26,392 bases of DNA from Hysterium pulicare CBS 123377 (GCA_000467715.1 AJFK01000017.1:1-26392); one strand, 5' to 3'. Numbered from the stretch's first letter, positions 17,798-26,392 are shown. A program made the numbers and translations. Notes: generated by a model from the letters alone, not told the origin.

Positions 17798-18052
17798 TTA
17801 CTGCGTTGCACTATCAAGCCGACGTGTCAAAACGCGAAGCCCCAAACCCCAGAGTAAAAACACCAGAGAAGATTTTCTTCCACAAGACCTCAGATATACT
17901 GAAGCACTCATCGAAAAAAAGAATGGGTCGAACCCAGAGGTAGCCAACAAAAATTCCTGACCCTCGCATGCTGGGTGTAACTCCATGCGAGTTATTCCAA
18001 AGGAATAGTCAGAGGTAAGAACACCGGGGTGCTCTAATGCCCAGTCCGACAT
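17798..18052 (-). CDS. Array copy A: hypothetical protein, 84 aa
   Basis: ATG (MSDWALEHPGVLTSDYS) to a stop at 17798. It lies behind a TATA/CT-leader module (18096-18144) shared with copies B, C and D. The 3' part of the DNA (17871-17928) is the block conserved in all four copies. In the listed frame it reads FDPFFFSMSASVYLR. In another frame it reads RPILFFDECFSISEVLWKK, which resembles copy D (CPILFFNPVCALSVTWWKK), so the true frame is uncertain. Part of a locally amplified, diverging family of unknown function. Confidence 0.35.
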   Translation of the reverse strand: MSDWALEHPGVLTSDYSFGITRMELHPACEGQEFLLATSGFDPFFFSMSASVYLRSCGRKSSLVFLLWGLGLRVLTRRLDSATQ

Positions 18053-18095
18053 CCTGTGCTCACAAACAAAAAAGTTAGTGAGTGTGCAGTAAGTC

Positions 18096-18144
18096 TGAGG
18101 AAAAAGAAAAGAGGAAGAAGTGGCGCGGTGGATTTTCTTTTATG
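18096..18144 (-). promoter_or_regulatory. Array copy A: TATA-like box and CT-rich leader
   Basis: On the minus strand CCATAAAAGAAAATCC is followed by CTCTTTTCTTTTTCCTCA, the same leader core as copies B and D. The first ATG is about 45 nt further on. The upstream GATC element found in B-D is not recognisable here. Confidence 0.5.
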
Positions 18145-18830
18145 GACCTCATTCTACGCTATTACGATTGTGGGTTAGATTCTGGTTACATCATCGCCGC
18201 TGAGGGTAGTTAAGCGAGGCTCTGGTGCGTTTGATTGTGGTGGGAGAGCGGAGGGTAGATGGTAGGTTCTTCAAGGTTCTTCAAGGTGGTAGTTTTGGTC
18301 GCGGGGAAATGCACTCGTAATACCTGATAGTGTAACTACTTACAAGCATATTCTGATACTTATTCGGTTTATGTGGGCTGTTCTTAAGCTTGTCGCTTGA
18401 AGTTTAGGTGGTTGATGAGTCCTTGGGTTCTCCAAATGTGAGGCTACACACAGCTCCGGAAAAAATGGGAATCGCAGCTTTTCCTTCAGAGAGCTCAACA
18501 CCACACTCACAAACAGCTTTTCCAAGCTATTTCCATAGATTTGATTTTGTAGCTTAAGAGTCTAGTCTTCACATTCACGTAAACTTTTGAAGTGTCTATG
18601 TCGTGTGGCGCTGAATTAACAGGAAAATCAAGAACCACTACGACGCCAAGTTCACCCGCTACTCAAATAGAGATTGAATACCTTCAAAATTTGGGTTTTT
18701 CGAAAGCCTATGCATGATCTCAGGTGATTGGCGCAAACGCAATTGTTATCGTATAACACCGGGCTGAAGAACTCACAACAGTGCTAGTCACTGAGAGAAT
18801 TGCAATCAATGTAGAGATTGCAAAACAGTA
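18145..18830. other. No supportable gene
   Basis: Spacer between array copies A and B. A tandem GGTTCTTCAA duplication lies at about 18268-18287. Short minus-strand frames (18340-18525) are unsupported. Confidence 0.4.
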
Positions 18831-18866
18831 GAACATCTTCCACAACGCGCTGGCAAGCCAATGCAG

Positions 18867-19034
18867 TCATCGAAAAAGAAAGGTCGTGTCAGCTCGAGGT
18901 AGTGCAATACGAGCGACACTGTGAGCCGGTGGTATAGCAAGCCAGAGGCCACCAGCGCTGTTTTCAAAAAGAAAAGAAGGGTCCAACCTTTTACAGTCGG
19001 TATGCATCCACACTGTCATCAGTGTGCCATACAT
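18867..19034 (-). CDS. Array copy B: small ORF, 55 aa
   Basis: First ATG after the copy B promoter module: MYGTLMTVWMHTDCKRLDP, then a short aromatic/alanine stretch and the end TTFLFR before TGA. Copy C also ends in PFFR at the same aligned position. The conserved block (18831-18885) overlaps the 3' end. In another frame it reads ALWKMFYCFAIS, matching the LWKK part of copies A and D. Function unknown; a decayed paralogue or a short non-coding transcript is possible. Confidence 0.3.
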   Translation of the reverse strand: MYGTLMTVWMHTDCKRLDPSFLFENSAGGLWLAIPPAHSVARIALPRADTTFLFR

Positions 19035-19075
19035 AAAGGCCGGTGCCCAGATGAACGCTAAGCAGGCCGACCGTG

Positions 19076-19124
19076 TGAGGAAAAAGAAAAGGGGGTGGTG
19101 AGGGGGACGAGGAAGTATTTATAT
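19076..19124 (-). promoter_or_regulatory. Array copy B: TATA box and CT-rich leader
   Basis: The minus strand has AATATAAATACTTCC followed by CCCCCTTTTCTTTTTCCTCA. The TATA box is about 165 bp from the oppositely directed TATA box of copy D, so B and D share one bidirectional intergenic region that also holds a GATC...CTGGCG element. Confidence 0.6.
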
Positions 19125-19286
19125 TGAGCCCACCGCGCTAGCGCCAGAGGTTGATCCTGTGACGCCGTCGCCAGGCAGACGCTCGGAAGATTCTGGATTG
19201 ATTCCGAGATCTCCCGGCAACCAATATCCTTCCTAACATGGTTTAGTGTGCGTAGTTGATCTGGCGGGCAGCGTGCTGGGCCGAAA

Positions 19287-19336
19287 CATATAAATACCTG
19301 GCCCTACTCCTAAGCCTTCTTTTCTTTTTCCTCAGC
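19287..19336 (+). promoter_or_regulatory. Array copy D: TATA box and CT-rich leader (plus strand)
   Basis: CATATAAATACC (19287-19298) is followed by CTTCTTTTCTTTTTCCTCAG (19317-19336). About 30 bp upstream of the TATA box, GTTGATCTGGCGGGCAGC matches copy C's upstream sequence closely. Confidence 0.6.
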
Positions 19337-19405
19337 CCTTGCCCCGGTGCTTATACTCTCAAACTCGGTTGCGACCTGGGCGCTCAAGAATGCCTTCGGT
19401 CTAGT

Positions 19406-19555
19406 ATGGGCCTTCGGGTCTGTACTATGGAGTTGGGCAACTCCTGCGGCCTACTTTTTGATCGACCTTGGGCTTGTCCCATTCTCTTTTTCAATCCTGT
19501 TTGCGCCTTGAGCGTGACTTGGTGGAAGAAGCTTGAACTGACTGGTCCTTGGTGA
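19406..19555 (+). CDS. Array copy D: small ORF, 49 aa
   Basis: ATG (MGLRVCTMELGNSCGLLFD) to TGA, downstream of the copy D promoter module. The end CPILFFNPVCALSVTWWKK resembles copy A's second frame (RPILFFDECFSISEVLWKK) at about half the positions, the best sign that a protein was once encoded by this family. An alternative frame in the same region is strongly hydrophobic (NAFGLVWAFGSVLWSW). Membrane association is possible; function unknown. Confidence 0.35.
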   Translation: MGLRVCTMELGNSCGLLFDRPWACPILFFNPVCALSVTWWKKLELTGPW

Positions 19556-19927
19556 TTTTGGCATGCTTCAGATTTGTAGACACGACCGAAATTTCATTTG
19601 CCTCCGAAATGTGGACTTGTGCTTGAGTATTCACAGTGTTTGTAATTGTGGCATGGAATATATCACAACATTAGGGAAGTGATCACTTTTGAGGGATTGA
19701 AAACTTTTCAGTCCACCGCCACCTTTTTCAATGAGTGAAGACTTTGGGGAAGGTGGAATCGGCATGTAGACTATCTATACTAAGGGACTTTCTGTAGATA
19801 CAAGTACTACAGTGAACTCATTGCAAGCCACAAGCCAGGGAACTGTAACTTGACAGATTGAGACCAATTCAGGCCTTTGTAAGTGCATCTGGATTTCTTC
19901 CTCAACCCATCGCACAAGGCGACGAAA

Positions 19928-20050
19928 TCAACGAAAAAAAGGCATTCTGAAATCAAAAATTGCGCCGGTGAAGCCCGCCGAAGCAGGATTCATACCAACC
20001 AACCACCACGCTGTGCAATGCAGGGCGACTGGCAGATCAACCGTAATCAT
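19928..20050 (-). CDS. Array copy C: small ORF, 40 aa
   Basis: MITVDLPVALHCTAWWLV to the ending FRMPFFR before TGA. It lies after a leader intron with a GTAAGT donor (about 20132), an ACTGAC branch site and a CTTAG acceptor (about 20080). The 3' block (19892-19949) aligns with A, B and D; in another frame it reads ECLFFVDFVALCDGLRKK, again resembling the LFF...KK pattern. Same uncertainty about the coding frame as in the other copies. Confidence 0.3.
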   Translation of the reverse strand: MITVDLPVALHCTAWWLVGMNPASAGFTGAIFDFRMPFFR

Positions 20051-20148
20051 GAGCACGGATGATCCCAAACGAGAGACCTAAGAAGCGTCAGTATTCATTG
20101 AAAGTTGGGAGACATGTGTGGGTTTGACTTACCCTTGGCCCCTCCTCC

Positions 20149-20197
20149 TGAAGAAAAAGAAAAAAGGGAGAGGCGAGGGCAGGAGCAGCTATTTATG
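20149..20197 (-). promoter_or_regulatory. Array copy C: TATA box and CT-rich leader
   Basis: The minus strand has CACATAAATAGC and then CCCTTTTTTCTTTTTCTTCA. Upstream, GTTGATCTGGCGACAGC (about 20218-20234 on the plus strand, inverted) matches copy D upstream sequence. Confidence 0.6.
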
Positions 20198-20250
20198 TGT
20201 GTGGGGGGCCGCCAAGCTGTCGCCAGATCAACCCAACGCACTAGGCTCTA

Positions 20251-20683
20251 AACAGGATTAAGAGCAGGCTTCCACCAGATTCTACTGCATCACGTGGAAA
20301 GTGGTCGTATTTTAGGGACGTGCCTTGATACGGACTTCTGAGTAATTGCCAGGCTCTCAGCAATACGTCATAGCGCCGCATTGAGTTTCGGGGCTTTCGG
20401 ACTAGTTAGTGACGTGTTCTGGAAAATATCTGGTAAAATTAAGCGATCAATGAGTTCTGAGACGTTAATGAGCTATTTTCGTTCTTCTGAGCAAGAACGA
20501 TAGCCATTTTGGAGACATTTACACACTTCGAAGTCGTTGCTGATCCTGTGTTTCAGTTCAATGCCGTAGTGTAATTTTGGGGCTTTAAGGGCTTTTGCGA
20601 GTCAGATTACCGTCTCATTTCGCGTTTCCGAAGATCACCGGGCTGTAGTAAAGTTTTGGTCTAATTTCCAAGCGTAGCGTGCA
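20251..20683. other. No supportable gene
   Basis: No frame of note on either strand and no repeat or promoter signature beyond the copy C upstream element. Confidence 0.45.
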
Positions 20684-20965
20684 ATGAGAGACAATCATGA
20701 TAGATTCGTACTTACAATGTGCGAGAGTCTGGAATTGCAAGGTGAGATTGCTGAAGAAAAGAAAATTTGTTGTCAGGACTACTTGACCATGTGCTTTCCT
20801 GCTCCCCCAAATACCGTGCCTTGTTCTCCTTTAAGAATACCGAATAATTACAACATCATGGTTCATAATTGGAGAGAACTAATCTCGCCTGACTACCCTA
20901 TTCGATCTGTACCGTGTCCGTATTTAGTTTTGTCGAGAGAAGACGCTTTTCGAAATGCTCGGTGA
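20684..20965 (+). CDS. Weak ORF, 93 aa
   Basis: ATG (MRDNHDRFVLTMCESLE) to TGA. Contains EIAEEKKICCQDYL and ends in LVLSREDAFRNAR. Composition is protein-like, but there is no motif, intron or promoter support. Confidence 0.25.
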   Translation: MRDNHDRFVLTMCESLELQGEIAEEKKICCQDYLTMCFPAPPNTVPCSPLRIPNNYNIMVHNWRELISPDYPIRSVPCPYLVLSREDAFRNAR

Positions 20966-21098
20966 TTATCTCCCCGTAGTACACTTACTCCTTGCAATCA
21001 TAGTGAATACAAGCGTAGAACTGAGTACATTGCATGTCCAGAATTCAGAATCAATTCTCTTGTAGGAGTGGTTTGGCCCCTGAGCTTGCTCTCGTCGT

Positions 21099-21311
21099 TT
21101 AGGGACGCTGCTGAGGCATTCTGGGGATATTCGGCAAGTCGGATACGTACTCCTGAGAGTTTTTGGTGATTTTTTTAGCTCTCAATGCATCGAGCATTGC
21201 GTTTGGACGTGAATTCGCGTAGATGCGTCCGCGATCCGCCCGGTCCGCAAGCCACTCATTCGATCTCAGCCTTGGCCATAATCCCTTGCCTTGATATCTT
21301 TCTCCAAGCAT
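21099..21311 (-). CDS. Weak ORF, 70 aa, basic
   Basis: ATG (MLGERYQGKGLWPRLRSNE) to a stop. Charged and helical (RADRGRIYANSRPNAMLDAL, then AKKITKNSQEY). An upstream ATG in another frame (MAFVGAGRSLDCADDLN, 21374) gives a short competing peptide, so either a frame break or the wrong start is involved. Family unknown. Confidence 0.25.
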   Translation of the reverse strand: MLGERYQGKGLWPRLRSNEWLADRADRGRIYANSRPNAMLDALRAKKITKNSQEYVSDLPNIPRMPQQRP

Positions 21312-22549
21312 TTGTAAGCGATGTTTAAATCATCTGCACAATCTAGGCTTCTTCCGGCGCCTACAAAAGCCATGGTAGTGCGATACCTAGCTGGTCAAAA
21401 GAAGTGCGGGATCTCCATTTCCACATCTTGGAAGCCTTCGAAATCTCCAAATCACCCAATTTTCGCCACAACCAGCCCCTCAATAGCAAAATCTTATCTG
21501 GCAGCGCCTCAGCCTTTCAGCAATTGTTTTGGGTGGTTAAACTCAACGATCTGCGCTGTCTGGGGGATGAGTTGACGTTGAAAAGCTCGGATAAACGGCG
21601 CTTAGGCTCCGGAGTTGAATAAGCAGTAAGGGGGCGAATGCTTGCCCGATGCGCTTCCCGTTTTCGAATCCACGACCCACAACTCTATCCCAACCTCAAC
21701 TCACTCAATGCGATGGACTTCTGCATCAACTTAACAATCTTAGACGATGCATCGACATCGTAAGCAGCGCCTGTACTTCGGGGCTGTTTCCTTGGAGTTT
21801 TCGGCGGCGGAATCGATCTCCGGCGGCCTGACGACGGGCCTGCAGCGAAGCGTCGCGACAGGGAGGCTGCAGCTGCAGTCGCATTCGAAACAAATGCATA
21901 CGTGGCAGAATACCACAACATCACCACTGCATGCACTTGATTGAGCCTGCAGGGGCGTGGTCGACATTCTTCACGTCTTCGGGAGTGATTCTGAAAAAGG
22001 TCCGTGCGCTTCTTGAAATCGCCATGAAAATCCTCGACGGTCGACACCGGGTCAAAGCAGACGAATCCCTATGTGCTCCAAACTGGGCTCATCATAGAAC
22101 ATTGTCCCAAAATAGATGGACCTAGGGTCATAGATGATAGAGCGGGATTGGCACGACGTCTCTCGGTCGCGCCCAACACCCAAGCTGCAGATGCAACGGA
22201 CTTTCGCTTGCATTCGGGCTGCATCTGTCATTCAAGTATGCAAACCATGTGGAAGGCATCCAATGCGATCAAATGGTAGGGACTCCGCAACAGTTGAATG
22301 CCATCTGCCGTCCGGTGGAATCGCCGAAAGAGACGAGACGTATCCCTACTTTCGGCCGGCATATGGAGTTGTCGGTTAGAGAGAGTAGCCGTCCATGGAC
22401 AACTCGCTCAAAGGGCTTTCCAGTTCGGAATAAGAGCTCTGCATCTCATTAACTAATTGCGGATGCCTGTCGACAGCATATCCCTGCAATGGGAAGAGTG
22501 CATCCATTATTGGCTATACTCTTGCCCTGGCCATTGCATAATCATTGTA
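21312..22549. other. Overlapping short frames; unassigned, includes a Cys-rich ORF
   Basis: Several frames of 60-120 codons overlap on both strands, which is expected for GC-rich, stop-poor DNA. The minus-strand frame at 21740-21967 (ATG, 75 aa) is cysteine-rich (VVFCHVCICFECDCSC and YRRCLRCRC, 11 Cys). The minus strand near 22140-22060 reads YDPRSIYFGTMFYDEPSLEH, a protein-like piece possibly belonging to the relic at 22550-23590. No complete gene is supportable. Confidence 0.3.
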
Positions 22550-23590
22550 TTACATCACCTCAGAAGCGAGGGGATCTTCGAAATCCCGTATATGGAGGCC
22601 GAAGCTCCTGGGAGACTTGATCTTAAACGGACATGGGTCATAGTAAAGGACCGCGCCCTGCTTGTAAGACAGGTCAAGCTCCGCTGGAACTTTCGGCCAA
22701 GCATAGGTGGATTCACTATGCAACAATAACCATCAGTAAATATCCTAGTATGAAATCGACTCAGGTGGAACTCACTTTCATGTGCATTGAGCCCGGTAGC
22801 GAAAAGAAGTAAGCAATCAAAGGCAGGCTTGGCATAGAGACATCCTGAAAGGTAAACCATAACTCCTGGTTATACTTGACATACATGCTTGAGCTGCAAA
22901 GGACGGTGCTTACGTATACCCCTTAGGAAGTTGATACTGGGGAGAGAGCTACCTGGCACCACCCATCAGCTTTGTCATGAGAGTTCATAGAGGCAAAGGG
23001 TCGACCGCCTTGCAAGGCCGGCACAATCAGCTTTTCGCGGTGGTATATCATAGCGAGAGAAATTTGACCATCAAAAATGGAAGGCGTGTCAAGATTTCCG
23101 CCCTCATCCTCACTCTCCCACCACTGCCGACTCGACCATGACACAGCGGAAGTTGAAAGAGTTCTCTTCTGGCAGGGAAGCGACAATGTCAATGTGAGAG
23201 CATGCCATCCGTATCCGGATCTACCGGGCCGCAAACAAGAAACCTCTTTTTCTGGGTTCCCAGACGTTATCTGTAGTGATTGTCTTTGCTCCAGCTGAAG
23301 GTCCAGCCTTGAATCGTACACGAACTTGGAGAGCCTAACAGACCTCCAAGTTAGCAGATATTCGACAGCAGTCAGACGATCATACCTCTGTGATACTCGA
23401 ATGATATCTCGGCTCCGCTTCGGCTTCCCCGTCTTTGCGGCAAGTATGGACAACGAGTTTTCCCGGCGTCAAGAAGTCAAAGGCAGGACCATGACATTTA
23501 ACTTGGTTCGTGGCAGTGTAGGCCTTGTCGTCGCTTCGATCGCATCGCTCCCAACATCGTCAGTCCGCCATCAAGCAGGTTTCCAACTAC
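22550..23590 (-). pseudogene. Multi-exon minus-strand gene relic, family unknown
   Basis: Clear exons with good splice sites. The one ending at 23386 reads CHGPAFDFLTPGKLVVHTC. Its 51-nt intron has a perfect CTAAC branch site and leads to 23334, reading ALQVRVRFKAGPSAGAKTIT. Later pieces are IFDGQISLAMIYHREKLIVP (about 23075-23000), VSMPSLPLIAYFFSLPGSM (about 22840) ending at GTGAGT, and a last exon from 22715 reading YAWPKVPAELDLSYKQGAVL and LYYDPCPFKIK to a stop at 22550. The later joins do not keep one frame with the splice sites I can see. I therefore read it as a damaged gene, though unresolved small introns could explain some breaks. No family is recognised. Confidence 0.4.
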
Positions 23591-24528
23591 ACCTAGACTC
23601 CCAGAGGGCAAGAGATGCATCGAAAAGCAGCGAGCTTCCGGTCAAATCCACCACGAATCTCCAGTAGGTGTAACGAAGGATATTCTACAATGTGTCCCAG
23701 CACTTCCTTCTTGCTTTTCCTCTTTCTTGATCATTCCTATCGTTTCCATCGTCTCAGTATGTCCTCTTTCCGACGCACGCTGGATATTTCTGAATCATCT
23801 GCGATATCCTGTCCCGACACGTATGGACGTCGTCGTTCCGTCTGCGGGTCCATCAATCAGTCTCCGAATGCAATCTATGATCCAAATATACCCGCGAGCC
23901 GACGGCAGAATCCCTTGGCTACTTCCAAGTCATGACTAACTCGCGCGAGAGGAATAGGATTCCTCTGATTCGAATGTTGGGCTGGCAGACATGGTACCAA
24001 ATTTCGCTTTGGGTCCTCTGTTCCACATCACAAGATATCGAGGCGAAAGGATCGCATTATCCTTTTGTAGCTCCATTTAAAATCATAACCGAAGAACAAG
24101 AGCATGGGATATTGTCCGGGAAGATTTGAAGTTGTCATTGCGATCGTACGGACTCGACTCTCGAAAGGTGGTTCCAGGATCCAGCAGAAGTTCTGCACGT
24201 CGCCTAAGTCTGCTTAGTAGATTATCTCGTGTTTGGGGCAAGACTAAGCTTGAGCACGTCCTCCAATAATCTTCGGAAGTTGTTTTGTTCTTCAAAAGAC
24301 CAGCTGTCCTATGTCCGTTTGTTGCACTACTTCCGCGAAGCTTATCAATAGTATTAGGATACCGGCACAATTGTCCAAGTCCCTGCCATTTCTTTGCTGT
24401 TGTCCAATAGCATTTGCAAGATGTTTTCTGATTGCTATGTCGATAAAAGGGAAGCCGTGCGCGCAATGCGGGCTAAGGCCAACGTGCTAGCTCAGGAGGC
24501 CGAACCTTGAAGGCATGGTGTCGAACGA
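23591..24528. other. Weak plus-strand frames; unassigned
   Basis: ATG-started frames at 23615-23935 (106 codons) and 23932-24129 (65 codons) overlap alternative frames of equal quality. Around 24440-24510 the plus strand reads YVDKREAVRAMRAKANVLAQ, a helical piece with no defined start. The 127-codon minus-strand frame at 24083-24466 runs over the same DNA. No gene is called. Confidence 0.3.
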
Positions 24529-25432
24529 ATGATATCCTGCAGGAGTCACGAAGCGCTCTTGTTCGATTCGTTCGGGTTCGGAATTCGTCGCAATTGTCCT
24601 CGTTATGGTGCGCGTCTTTGCCAGAGGTTGTTGGCATTCTTTGCTAACCTGCTACTGGGTATAGCCGAGACTGGAGGCTTGGCGACTTTGTGCAAGAGTG
24701 GGAGTTGCCAAATTGTTGCAACGGGTATCGCAGAGTCTGTATCTTCAGGAGCCAGTGTAGAAGGAGAGGTTTCCAAGATGGCTATATTCTGCGAAGATTG
24801 CTTCAAGTGTCGCGCCGGTTGTTGTGAGATGGCTCGTTCGCTGTGAGGCTGTTACGCGCAGACTTTCTACGCGCAGAAGTCCTACGAGAATGATTCCACC
24901 GAGCTACCTCTGAGCATCTAGCACTCGTACGCGTTTGAGACACCGGAAGCAGAGGGTATAGAAGTTGTCGAGCAACTTAGGCGCGCCCAGCTTCGTCGTG
25001 ACCCTCGCCGCGGAGGTTTTCCAATTGGCGTTTCGAATTCTCTCAACTCCGCAGGCAGCTGGATGAGGTATTTTGAAGCGGATATCGTTGTAAAGGAGGC
25101 TTCCGTCAAAGGGGCCTTCTAGTATGGCGCAAGTGTTGTACTAGGTGGTAGCAGCCCAGGTGCAGTCCCGCGACGCGCTGAGTAGCCAACTGGCTAAAGG
25201 AGACCGCCTAGACGAAGAACACAGAGACCATCGCTATCATTTGAACTGGCTGGCTGTATCTTCTCGCATGATGAACAACCAGCTCGTTTTGTGGCAGGTA
25301 TGGGCGATGATGGGCTCGTCTGCGATTGGTCCGCAACTCCGTGTGCACACGAATCGACAAGGTGTCTCTCGCAATACAGATTTCGCGAAGGATGGGGGCT
25401 GCGACTTTGGAAATGAGTCTTCTGGAATATGA
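24529..25432 (+). CDS. Possible fragmented plus-strand gene, family unknown
   Basis: Three protein-like plus-strand stretches follow each other. An ATG frame at 24529-24846 is Cys-rich in its last third (FCEDCFKCRAGCCEM). A stretch at 24922-25122 directly follows a CTAG acceptor-like site and reads TPEAEGIEVVEQLRRAQLRR and SLNSAGSWMRYFEADIVV. A third at 25145-25432 reads SRDALSSQLAKGDRLDEEHR and WLAVSSRMMNNQLVLWQVW. They are in different frames and I found no donors joining them. They may be exons of one gene, or relics. An ATG-started minus-strand frame (25237-25581, 114 codons) competes for the last part. Confidence 0.25.
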
Positions 25433-25759
25433 TGCGTACTCAAAATCGATCTGGTCGTTGGCTGGTAGATGTTATGTCGGCATTGTTCGAATGTTTGTGC
25501 GACCGGGTTGCCGAAAATGGTTGCGGACTTAGAGAAAGTTCGCGATCGGCCGGCTCCCGGGCAAACCACCAAGACAGTCATCCCTGCATTCTGTCTCCCA
25601 ACAGCACGGTTTCAAGCACATAGAATTCACAGAGCAGAGAGCAGGAAACTCTCTTAGATGAGCAATGCACAAGGAGGTCTTGAAGGACGATCGATTGGTG
25701 ATCAGCATTATCCTAGATGCATCCGACAAGCTGAATAGGGTTACAACTCTACTGCTACA

Positions 25760-26080
25760 CTACTTGAAAGCTCGGAATGGCAAAATCTTCCTCTTGATTC
25801 TCTGGAGAATCCCTGATAGGCCCCTGCTTGTTCTCCTCTTTGTCCCCAGCTGGTATCTATTTGCTGGTTTCTCATCAGCCTGCTGTGCGCAAAGCTGTGC
25901 TTCCTTCTTCGCACACATCCTCTTCACCAACTCAAGCTCCCTCCCCCTACGCCGAAGTCGTGTATACAATGCCGCGTTCTTAACTGAAAGAACAACTATG
26001 CGGCCGTAGGTGTAGCGAAGGAGCTCTTCCGGTATTACGGTCCCTACAGGCTTTTCACTTTCCCTTCCGCAACTGGACAT
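25760..26080 (-). CDS. Small basic protein with a helical, possibly coiled-coil core, 106 aa
   Basis: ATG (MSSCGRESEKPVGTVIPEE) to TGA. Residues about 20-70 are a continuous helix-former with regular leucine/valine spacing (GRIVVLSVKNAALYTRLRRR and GRELELVKRMCAKKEAQL), so a short coiled coil is likely. The C-terminus is very basic (RIKRKILPFRAFK). Upstream, a TATA sequence (26335-26346) precedes a probable 5'-leader intron (26304-26089, GTGAGT donor, CACACAG acceptor) that ends 8 nt before the ATG. Coil plus basic tail resembles the C-terminal part of fungal DNA-binding or transposase-like proteins, but nothing specific can be named. A 114-codon plus-strand frame (25665-26009) overlaps it and is the main alternative. 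Confidence 0.45.
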   Translation of the reverse strand: MSSCGRESEKPVGTVIPEELLRYTYGRIVVLSVKNAALYTRLRRRGRELELVKRMCAKKEAQLCAQQADEKPANRYQLGTKRRTSRGLSGILQRIKRKILPFRAFK

Positions 26081-26334
26081 TGTTTGGCCTGTGTGAGTCT
26101 ATCCGTAAGCTTGAGTACCCCAATGCGGGAAGTCGGATTGGTGTGGGGCGTATCTTACATGCATCGCCGATGATTGTAACTTTGTGTGAATGATGTAATT
26201 GGTGCAGTGTTATGGCTGATAGCGTGGTGTGTGTGAAGATTGTGGGGGCTTCAGCGCCCGCAAGAATTTAGAATTTCTAAAGGTTCGCAAGCTTACTAAC
26301 TCACCAGTTTAAGGAAATCAGAGCGAGGAACTAC

Positions 26335-26346
26335 TATATATATTAT
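26335..26346 (-). promoter_or_regulatory. TATA box upstream of the 25760-26080 gene
   Basis: The minus strand reads TAATATATATAG in an AT-rich run, about 30 nt before the putative 5'-leader intron donor CTG^GTGAGT. Simple TA repeats can mimic TATA boxes, so confidence is limited. Confidence 0.35.
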
Positions 26347-26392
26347 ATTATTCGTTCCATTCTCCCAGTCGTCCAAGTGGTGTGGGAAGCCA

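Noticed and set aside
17920-17945. GGGTCGAACCC resembling a tRNA T-stem/loop
   Set aside because: It is part of the conserved block of array copy A, and no cloverleaf can be drawn around it.
19256-19404. N-terminal part of the 99-codon plus-strand frame at 19256-19555 as protein
   Set aside because: It begins with TTG and contains the TATA box and CT leader of array copy D, so it is promoter rather than coding.
22923-23453. Longest open frame of the window (176 codons, minus)
   Set aside because: It starts at TTG, has no in-frame ATG early on, and runs through two introns with strong splice signals, so most of it is not the coding frame; only its last third matches a likely exon.
26330-26352. 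TA-repeat run as a telomere or origin signal
   Set aside because: It is a short simple TA stretch; there are no TTAGGG repeats, and the placement fits a TATA box.

Overview
The window looks like a gene-poor, fragment-rich region of a filamentous ascomycete (Pezizomycotina) chromosome. The evidence is short introns of about 44-80 nt with GTRAGT-like donors, CTRAC-type branch sites and YAG acceptors; TATA boxes followed by pyrimidine-rich leaders; and recognisable pieces of a fungal-type glutamate synthase (GOGAT, GLT1 family). I found no complete conserved housekeeping gene, no tRNA or rRNA, no CRISPR array and no telomere repeats. Most open frames are below 150 codons and match no family I can name.

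Layout. Bases 151-1130 are a diverged tandem satellite (139-bp units changing to about 213-bp units), followed by TA-rich sequence and an unidentified relic (1634-1975). Two small multi-exon minus-strand genes follow (2295-2863 and 3201-4291), then a frame-broken minus-strand gene relic (about 4466-5280). Two adjacent hairpin elements lie at 5302-5475, and a possible two-exon plus-strand gene at 5607-6061. From 7.2 to 12.7 kb small spliced gene models alternate with three separate minus-strand pieces of glutamate synthase: 7211-7605, 10368-10880 and 12327-12436. Two of the small gene models reuse GOGAT DNA as an exon. One (7476-7929) reads it in the original frame, the other (12144-12656) in a different frame.

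From 13.2 to 17.1 kb there are a small basic-protein gene, weak ORFs, a possible Clr5-domain relic (14930-15513) and a diverged direct duplication. A membrane-protein gene lies at 17097-17342. Bases 17.8-20.25 kb hold the most structured feature: four diverged copies of one module (TATA box, CT-rich leader, small ORF, shared 3' block), three on the minus strand and one on the plus strand, with two copies head to head. The right end (20.3-26.4 kb) has weak ORFs, a multi-exon minus-strand gene relic (22550-23590) and a probable small coiled-coil gene (25760-26080, minus).

Overall this reads as a decaying accessory or subtelomere-like segment where fragments of an ancestral metabolic gene and short repeats have accumulated. 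Some fragments appear to have been taken into new short spliced genes. Functions of the small genes are not assignable from sequence alone; every spliced model is an inference from splice motifs and needs transcript evidence.
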